Source of the DNA: a bacterium
GTDB lineage: Bacteria; Spirochaetota; UBA4802; UBA5550
DNA length: 16,127 nucleotides
Direction: 5' to 3'
NCBI GenBank assembly: GCA_024224995.1
Contig: JAAENB010000870.1
Coordinates: 1-16,127 of the forward strand
The notes under the pieces were generated by a model. It was given only the letters and a program-made list of their open reading frames with translations, made no database searches and had not been told where the DNA came from. Shown here piece after piece: positions 12,278-16,127 of the stretch (the first letter of the stretch is position 1; each line of letters opens with the position of its first letter). Both the position numbers and the translations under genes were made by a program.

Positions 12278-13462
12278 ATGAATCTAAAAAAACGATTAAG
12301 GATGTTTTCAGTAAGATCACTGCTGAGGTGTATGATTGGGGTACTGCTGGTAGTGATGATGAGTGCCTGTGACGAGCCGGTAACCTGGGATCTTGTATAT
12401 GGCGGAGATTCAGATGACTGGACAGCTGATGTGACGCAAACATTTGACGGTGGGTATATAGTAGCCGGGTATACCGATTTTTATGATTTACAGGTAACAA
12501 AAGTTGATCCTTTGGGAATGGAGGAGTGGAACAAAACCTATGGGGGAAGCGAGAGGGATTATGGCTTCTCTATTAGCCGGACCTTTGATGGCGGGTATAT
12601 TGTCTCCGGGGGAACCGAATCGTATGGAGCCGGAGGTTTTGATGCCTGGCTTATAAAACTTGCGGCTGACGGAACGGAAGAGTGGAATAAAACATACGGG
12701 GGGATTTCAAATGATCTTTTTTTTGACACACGGCAAACACTTGACGGCGGGTATATCGCCGCAGGATATACCACTCCCACCGGCGCCGACAATAATGACT
12801 GTTGGATCGTGAAACTTGATGCCGCCGGTAATGAACAGTGGAGCAAGACCTATGGGGAAAGCGGCTATGACAGTGCTCGATCTATTGAACAAACAATAGA
12901 CGGCGGGTATATGGCCTCGGGTCTTGTAAGCGTGGATGCTACGGGCTTGCAGAAAATATGGGTTTTAAAACTTACTGCTTCGGGTAATGAAGTATGGACT
13001 AAGCTGCTCGGTGGAGAGGGTAATGACTATGCTCTGGAGGCGCGGCAAGCTTTTGACGGCGGTTATATTGTTGGCGGAGTGACCTATGGCACGGATATAG
13101 CCAATGCCGACGGAATAGTAATCAAGCTTGATCCTCAGGGCAATGAAGTATGGAGCAAGCAGTATGGGGGAGAAGAGCGAGACCAACTCCATTCCATTAA
13201 ACCAACCTTTGACGGCGGGTATGTTGCTGCCGGAGCTTATGGGCAGGTGAATACCGACGTATGGGTGCTAAAGCTCGATTACGCGGGCAACATTGTATGG
13301 GATCAGAAATACGACCGGAGCCATTCGGACCTGGCATATTCCGTAGATACTACTTTTGACGGGGGGTATATCGTAGCGGGAATAACAGACCCTGATGAAG
13401 AGACAAGACCTTTTAACTTTAATTGCTGGTTACTCAAGCTTAACAGTTCAGGAGAACTCTAG
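12278..13462 (+). CDS. Seven-repeat beta-propeller lipoprotein
   Basis: A 394-residue protein. The signal peptide is long and basic (residues 1-18), with a hydrophobic core and lipobox MSAC (Cys31), so it should be lipid-anchored outside the cytoplasm. The mature part is seven tandem repeats. Each has the form W-x-K-x-Y-G-G, then about 15 residues, then T-x-D-G-G-Y-I-x-A-G-x-T, then D-x-W-x-x-K-L-D-x-x-G-N-E. The repeat tryptophans fall at 37, 84, 136, 188, 240, 292 and 341, so four successive units are exactly 52 residues. Seven units fit a seven-bladed propeller. Such extracellular propellers usually bind ligands or proteins and rarely show catalysis; no active-site residues are evident. 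A hairpin follows at 13484. It appears monocistronic. Confidence 0.88.
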   Translation: MNLKKRLRMFSVRSLLRCMIGVLLVVMMSACDEPVTWDLVYGGDSDDWTADVTQTFDGGYIVAGYTDFYDLQVTKVDPLGMEEWNKTYGGSERDYGFSISRTFDGGYIVSGGTESYGAGGFDAWLIKLAADGTEEWNKTYGGISNDLFFDTRQTLDGGYIAAGYTTPTGADNNDCWIVKLDAAGNEQWSKTYGESGYDSARSIEQTIDGGYMASGLVSVDATGLQKIWVLKLTASGNEVWTKLLGGEGNDYALEARQAFDGGYIVGGVTYGTDIANADGIVIKLDPQGNEVWSKQYGGEERDQLHSIKPTFDGGYVAAGAYGQVNTDVWVLKLDYAGNIVWDQKYDRSHSDLAYSVDTTFDGGYIVAGITDPDEETRPFNFNCWLLKLNSSGEL

Positions 13463-13483
13463 CCAATCCCTGCCGATAATTCT

Positions 13484-13507
13484 GCCCTTCCCTGCAAAAG
13501 GAAGGGC
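13484..13507 (+). terminator. Intrinsic-type terminator after the propeller lipoprotein
   Basis: GCCCTTCC (13484-13491) pairs perfectly with GGAAGGGC (13500-13507) around the loop CTGCAAAA. The tail TCTGCTCTT is only moderately T-rich. It lies 22 bp after the stop codon. Confidence 0.6.
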
Positions 13508-13552
13508 TCTGCTCTTGCAATGGTTACTTCTAATCTGCCCTGTGACGGAGGT

Positions 13553-13677
13553 ATGTCATCATACACAATAATAGAAAAAAACTTACCGAATTAGAAAGCA
13601 ATTCCAATGATAAGAACGATGAAAAGAAAACACTTTTAGAGAAGATCGCAGTTCTTGAAAAAAAAATCAATTATTAA
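13553..13677 (+). other. Small coiled-coil-like ORF interrupted at an A7 run
   Basis: ATG at 13553 reads MSSYTIIEKN and then stops at 13592-13594. The -1 frame, entered at the A7 run 13575-13581, continues without a stop to 13677 as LTELESNSNDKNDEKKTLLE, then KIAVLEKKINY, a charged heptad-like helix. Zero-frame phasing gives the heptamer A-AAA-AAC (13576-13582). GGAGGT (13547-13552) touches the ATG directly, which is too close for normal initiation. It may be a decayed small gene, a slippage-dependent peptide or chance. The rest of the 313-bp gap up to 13775 holds the terminator at 13484 and an AT-rich stretch with no clear promoter. Confidence 0.25.
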
Positions 13678-13775
13678 AAAAAGGAGCTCGTTCCTCTGAG
13701 ACCGGACCGGGTTCCGCGGAAAAACTACTTTTTTTATTTGTTGAAGCATGATAAAATTTTTGATAGGGTATTTAT

Positions 13776-14735
13776 ATGGAACAATTAGTATTTCATAGAT
13801 GCGAAAACTGTGGTTCACCACTTAAAGTGGATCCCAACCTGGAAAACGCTATTTGTCAATACTGTTTATCCGCTTTTAAACTGGACAGGAATTCAAGCCT
13901 GGAGCCTGAGGATGATTTAACAAGCGAAGAAGTTATCCGGGCTCTGAAAGCAATACCCGGGCCGGAAAATAATATGTATATTACTCACAGTCATGTCTAT
14001 TTGAGCGAGAGTGAGGCTGCTGACAGTGACATGGCAATGATCAGTAAACTGAAAACCCTGGAGCACCTGAGTTTAACCGAGACAAAGGTTACTGATGAGG
14101 GGCTCATCCATCTGCAGAAACTTTCCAGGCTTAAATGTCTTTATTTGGACCGGACCGCGATTTCCGATTTTGGTTTATCAATATTACGTTCCTTACCCTG
14201 TCTTGAAGAGCTGGATCTTTCTTTTACAAATATTACCGATGCCGGTCTGGCGCATTTAACCGGCATACAAACCTTAAAAATTCTTACTCTTCATTACACG
14301 AATATCAGTGAGCATGGTATATTACAACTCCTGGCTCTGCCTGGTTTAACAGAACTTGAGATTGACATGGACAAGTTCAAAATATTGCCAATCCTGAAGG
14401 CCGGCGGCGATAGATTTTTTAAGTCCGAAACTTCCTTAGACCTTGACGCGCAGGGCCTTAATGACTCTGAGACCGCTTTTCTTGGAGAGTTTAAGAAACT
14501 TGAACTGTTGACACTAAATAATAATAACATTACGGGACCAGGACTTGCGAACCTGAAAGGACTCCGGCATCTGAAAACCCTGTACCTGGAGAATAACCCT
14601 CTGGGTAAAGAAAGCGCAGCACATATTTGTAATCTGAAAAGGCTCAAAAGATTAAACATTCTTAAGACAGGCCTGGAAACAGAAGACATTGATATAATAA
14701 AAAAAACTTTTCCACGAGCTCAGATATTTTATTAA
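13776..14735 (+). CDS. Zinc-ribbon plus leucine-rich-repeat protein (first paralogue)
   Basis: A 319-residue protein without a signal peptide, so probably cytoplasmic. Residues 9-30 form a zinc ribbon with two CxxC knuckles (Cys9, Cys12, Cys27, Cys30) in CENCGSPLKVD and CQYC. A linker follows, then leucine-rich repeats of the 24-residue type (LEHLSLTETKVTDEGLIHLQ and similar) at about 92-195. A non-repeat insert follows at about 196-216 (DMDKFKILPILKAGGDRFFK), then a second LRR block at about 217-319 (LELLTLNNNNITGPGLANLK). The LRR arc is likely a protein-binding surface and the ribbon a structural or nucleic-acid contact. AGGG lies about seven bases before the ATG. The next gene, 18 bp later, has the same architecture. 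Confidence 0.85.
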   Translation: MEQLVFHRCENCGSPLKVDPNLENAICQYCLSAFKLDRNSSLEPEDDLTSEEVIRALKAIPGPENNMYITHSHVYLSESEAADSDMAMISKLKTLEHLSLTETKVTDEGLIHLQKLSRLKCLYLDRTAISDFGLSILRSLPCLEELDLSFTNITDAGLAHLTGIQTLKILTLHYTNISEHGILQLLALPGLTELEIDMDKFKILPILKAGGDRFFKSETSLDLDAQGLNDSETAFLGEFKKLELLTLNNNNITGPGLANLKGLRHLKTLYLENNPLGKESAAHICNLKRLKRLNILKTGLETEDIDIIKKTFPRAQIFY

Positions 14736-14753
14736 TAAAAAGAGGGAAGTGAA

Positions 14754-15773
14754 ATGCTTACAAGTGATTGCAACGCGTGCGGCTCTAAAATAGAGATTGA
14801 TGAATCAAAGAGTATCATTGTATGCTCGTATTGCGGGGCCAATTTTACATTCCAAAACACCCTGGTTGATCTTGATGAAAACCCATATACAAACAGGGCA
14901 CTAAACGCCCTTCACGCTATATTACGCCCCTCAGACGACTGTTATTTAGCCGGAGATTATGTGAATCTCGCTTCAAGTCTTGTTACCGACAAGCAGTTAA
15001 TGCATGCCGCAAAGCTAAGCCGGTTAAACAGGCTGGACCTTGAAGAAACAGGAATTACCAGCGAGGGTTTGAAACACCTTAAAACTATTTCCAGCCTGGA
15101 AGCTCTGCATCTTGATTCCACAAAAATAAGCGATGACGGCCTTGCCTATATTGGCTCCTTACGGGAACTGAAAGAGCTGTCCCTTAACAAAACCAAAATT
15201 ACCGATGATGGCCTTAAGCATTTAAGCTCCCTGCCAAACTTGAAAGAATTAAAACTGAATGATACGGAAATTAGTGACAACGGTCTTACGCATCTTACAT
15301 CTATTGGGACACTGGAAAAGATTGAACTGGAAGGAACATTAATAAGCGAAAATGGACTCCATGAGCTTGGCACATGTCCCAATATCAAAGATGTCATTAT
15401 TGATTTCAGTGATTTTGATATTGTTTCCGTTCTAAAGGGCCATGAGGGAAGACTTTTTAAAAATACTCCAACCCTCAGTTTTTCAATGCAGGGCATCACT
15501 GATGAAGAACTGGCGCTCATTAAGGATTTTGATACTGTGCGAAACCTTAACCTTAGCGACAACAGGATCACCGGTGACGGACTGGCTTATTTAAAGGGAA
15601 TGAAAAATCTCAGGAACCTGTATCTTTATCATAATCCCCTTGAAGATACAGGGCTTAAACATTTAAAAAGCCTGAAATCCCTTAAAGACCTTTCTATTTT
15701 TAAAACAAAGGTTACTGAAGGTGCTGTCAAAAAATTACAGCGGGCTCTTTCGGGATGCAGGATTCTATCCTGA
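14754..15773 (+). CDS. Zinc-ribbon plus leucine-rich-repeat protein (second paralogue)
   Basis: A 339-residue cytoplasmic-type protein with the same layout as its upstream neighbour. The zinc ribbon uses Cys6, Cys9, Cys24 and Cys27 (CNACGSKIEID, then CSYCGANF). Leucine-rich repeats follow at about 87-210 in the regular form L-x-x-L-x-L-x-x-T-x-I-[ST]-D-D-G-L-x-x-L. The insert DFSDFDIVSVLKGHEGRLFK (217-236) comes next, and then a second LRR block at about 238-339. The insert and the C-terminal block align with those of the first paralogue, so the pair arose by tandem duplication; this copy has an extra repeat. GAGGGAAG precedes the ATG, and the 18-bp gap implies one transcript ending at the T-tailed hairpin after the stop. 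The binding partner is unknown. Confidence 0.87.
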   Translation: MLTSDCNACGSKIEIDESKSIIVCSYCGANFTFQNTLVDLDENPYTNRALNALHAILRPSDDCYLAGDYVNLASSLVTDKQLMHAAKLSRLNRLDLEETGITSEGLKHLKTISSLEALHLDSTKISDDGLAYIGSLRELKELSLNKTKITDDGLKHLSSLPNLKELKLNDTEISDNGLTHLTSIGTLEKIELEGTLISENGLHELGTCPNIKDVIIDFSDFDIVSVLKGHEGRLFKNTPTLSFSMQGITDEELALIKDFDTVRNLNLSDNRITGDGLAYLKGMKNLRNLYLYHNPLEDTGLKHLKSLKSLKDLSIFKTKVTEGAVKKLQRALSGCRILS

Positions 15774-15774
15774 T

Positions 15775-15802
15775 AAAAAATGATACCCGGTATATCTTTT
15801 TT
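15775..15802. terminator. Intrinsic terminator after the LRR pair
   Basis: An A6 run (15775-15780), GATAC-CCG-GTAT with an imperfect foot, and a T6 run (15797-15802) can pair through. The stem is short, but its position right after the stop codon and the T-run suit a terminator, possibly active in both directions. Confidence 0.5.
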
Positions 15803-15825
15803 GAAACGAGCAGACAAAAAAGTCA

Positions 15826-15854
15826 TTGTTTAATATTCTTTTCTTTGGTACAAT
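15826..15854 (+). promoter_or_regulatory. Promoter upstream of the final ORF
   Basis: TTGTTT (15826-15831) and TACAAT (15849-15854, five of six) are separated by exactly 17 bp. Transcription would begin near 15861, giving about 90 bases of leader before the ATG at 15952. Both arms of an inverted repeat overlap it. Confidence 0.45.
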
Positions 15855-15866
15855 AAAAAGAATATT
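15832..15866. repeat. 11-bp perfect inverted repeat over the promoter
   Basis: AATATTCTTTT (15832-15842) and AAAAGAATATT (15856-15866) are perfect complements around 13 bases. The first arm fills the spacer of the promoter at 15826-15854, and the second lies just past its -10 box. That is where a repressor operator would sit. The loop also carries TGGTAC, complementary to GTACCA at 15873-15878. Confidence 0.55.
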
Positions 15867-15951
15867 TGAATAGTACCAGGCAGACGCGACTTTTCATTTT
15901 TTTACCATGTTTGAAAACCTATTACTAGAACTATATTTTTGGAGGAAAATC

Positions 15952-16127
15952 ATGTATACGAAAAGGCCCATCGTTGAATCGCAACCACCGCAAGCCTCAG
16001 ACGAAAACCAATTACATACCGGAATGAGCCGTGTTCGCGTTGAATCCGTGCTTCTTATGGCAAAATACGATACCGTTTTTAAAGAAAGGCTTCTTGAAGA
16101 GCGGGAATCAGCTCTTAATGGATCGGG
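15952..16127 (+). CDS. Partial ORF resembling a ribosomal-peptide precursor leader
   Basis: Fifty-eight codons are visible before the window ends. The start is secure: GGAGGA (15941-15946) lies five bases before the ATG. Residues 1-24 are polar and proline-rich. Residues 28-55 are helical and contain SVLLMAKYDTVFKERLLEER, then ESAL. The spacing D-x-x-F-K-x-R-L-L with A-L seven residues on is like the conserved helix of nitrile-hydratase-derived (NHLP) leader peptides and related precursor leaders. These leaders direct modifying enzymes to a C-terminal core, which would lie outside the window. It could instead be the N-terminus of an unrelated small protein or of a larger enzyme. The class of peptide and its maturation enzymes cannot be named. 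Confidence 0.6.
   Translation, partial: MYTKRPIVESQPPQASDENQLHTGMSRVRVESVLLMAKYDTVFKERLLEERESALNGS

Noticed and set aside
12559..13192. Long minus-strand reading frames opposite the propeller gene
   Set aside because: They exist only because the repeated, codon-biased plus-strand gene avoids stops on the other strand. They show no start signals and no recognisable protein features.
12440..13380. CRISPR or other DNA repeat array from the recurring GACGGCGGGTATAT motif
   Set aside because: The repeats keep codon phase, are spaced by about 150 bp and encode the DGGY strand of each propeller blade. They are protein repeats.
14294..15571. Minus-strand reading frames of 131 and 141 codons opposite the LRR genes
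   Set aside because: Serine- and leucine-rich translations are the usual antisense of LRR repeats. There are no ribosome binding sites and the plus-strand genes are clear.

Overview
The window is AT-rich chromosomal DNA from a bacterium with an outer-membrane-style lipoprotein repertoire: three proteins have lipobox signal peptides. It also carries a butyryl-CoA:acetate-type CoA-transferase, which points to an anaerobic, fermentative or syntrophic life. The 7TM-PAS-LuxR regulator, the Crp/Fnr style and the many repeat proteins would fit a spirochaete-like or other anaerobic Gram-negative lineage. This is a weak inference; no rRNA, tRNA or taxonomic marker is present apart from an atypical histidyl-tRNA synthetase.

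Left part (1-3573, + strand): the end of a GNAT acetyltransferase that stops soon after its acetyl-CoA loop, an ATG-less ankyrin ORF that overlaps it by TTGA, an ankyrin-repeat lipoprotein, a HEAT-like orphan protein behind its own promoter, and a histidyl-tRNA synthetase of a non-standard subtype. This stretch looks like accessory DNA with broken gene junctions.

Middle (3661-8206, - strand): a lipoprotein alpha/beta-hydrolase with flanking beta domains, a CoA-transferase, a soluble BamE/SmpA-like protein and a small membrane protein. They are co-directional but loosely spaced, and at least two have promoter-like sites of their own. Divergent from them, and preceded by a doubtful small ORF, is a membrane-bound one-component regulator (7TM, PAS, LuxR HTH) with a dyad just upstream of its start. 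It ends at a strong hairpin.

Next (9822-11681, - strand): a winged-helix plus SAM-methyltransferase protein, a short DUF4405/cytochrome b-like membrane protein that lacks its expected last helix, and a 64-residue Crp/Fnr remnant whose whole middle has been deleted in frame. A perfect 18-bp palindrome with the 5-4-5 layout of Crp/Fnr boxes lies at the end of the remnant and abuts the putative promoter of the membrane protein. About 600 bp without a convincing gene follow.

Right part (12278-16127, + strand): a seven-repeat beta-propeller lipoprotein, a terminator, a small coiled-coil-like ORF broken at an A7 run, two tandem paralogous zinc-ribbon/leucine-rich-repeat proteins, a terminator, and a promoter overlapped by an 11-bp inverted repeat. 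That promoter precedes the start of a protein resembling the leader of a ribosomal peptide natural product. The most attractive places to look further are the zinc-ribbon/LRR pair, the leader-like ORF cut by the window end, the Crp/Fnr remnant with its palindrome, and the 7TM-PAS-LuxR regulator.
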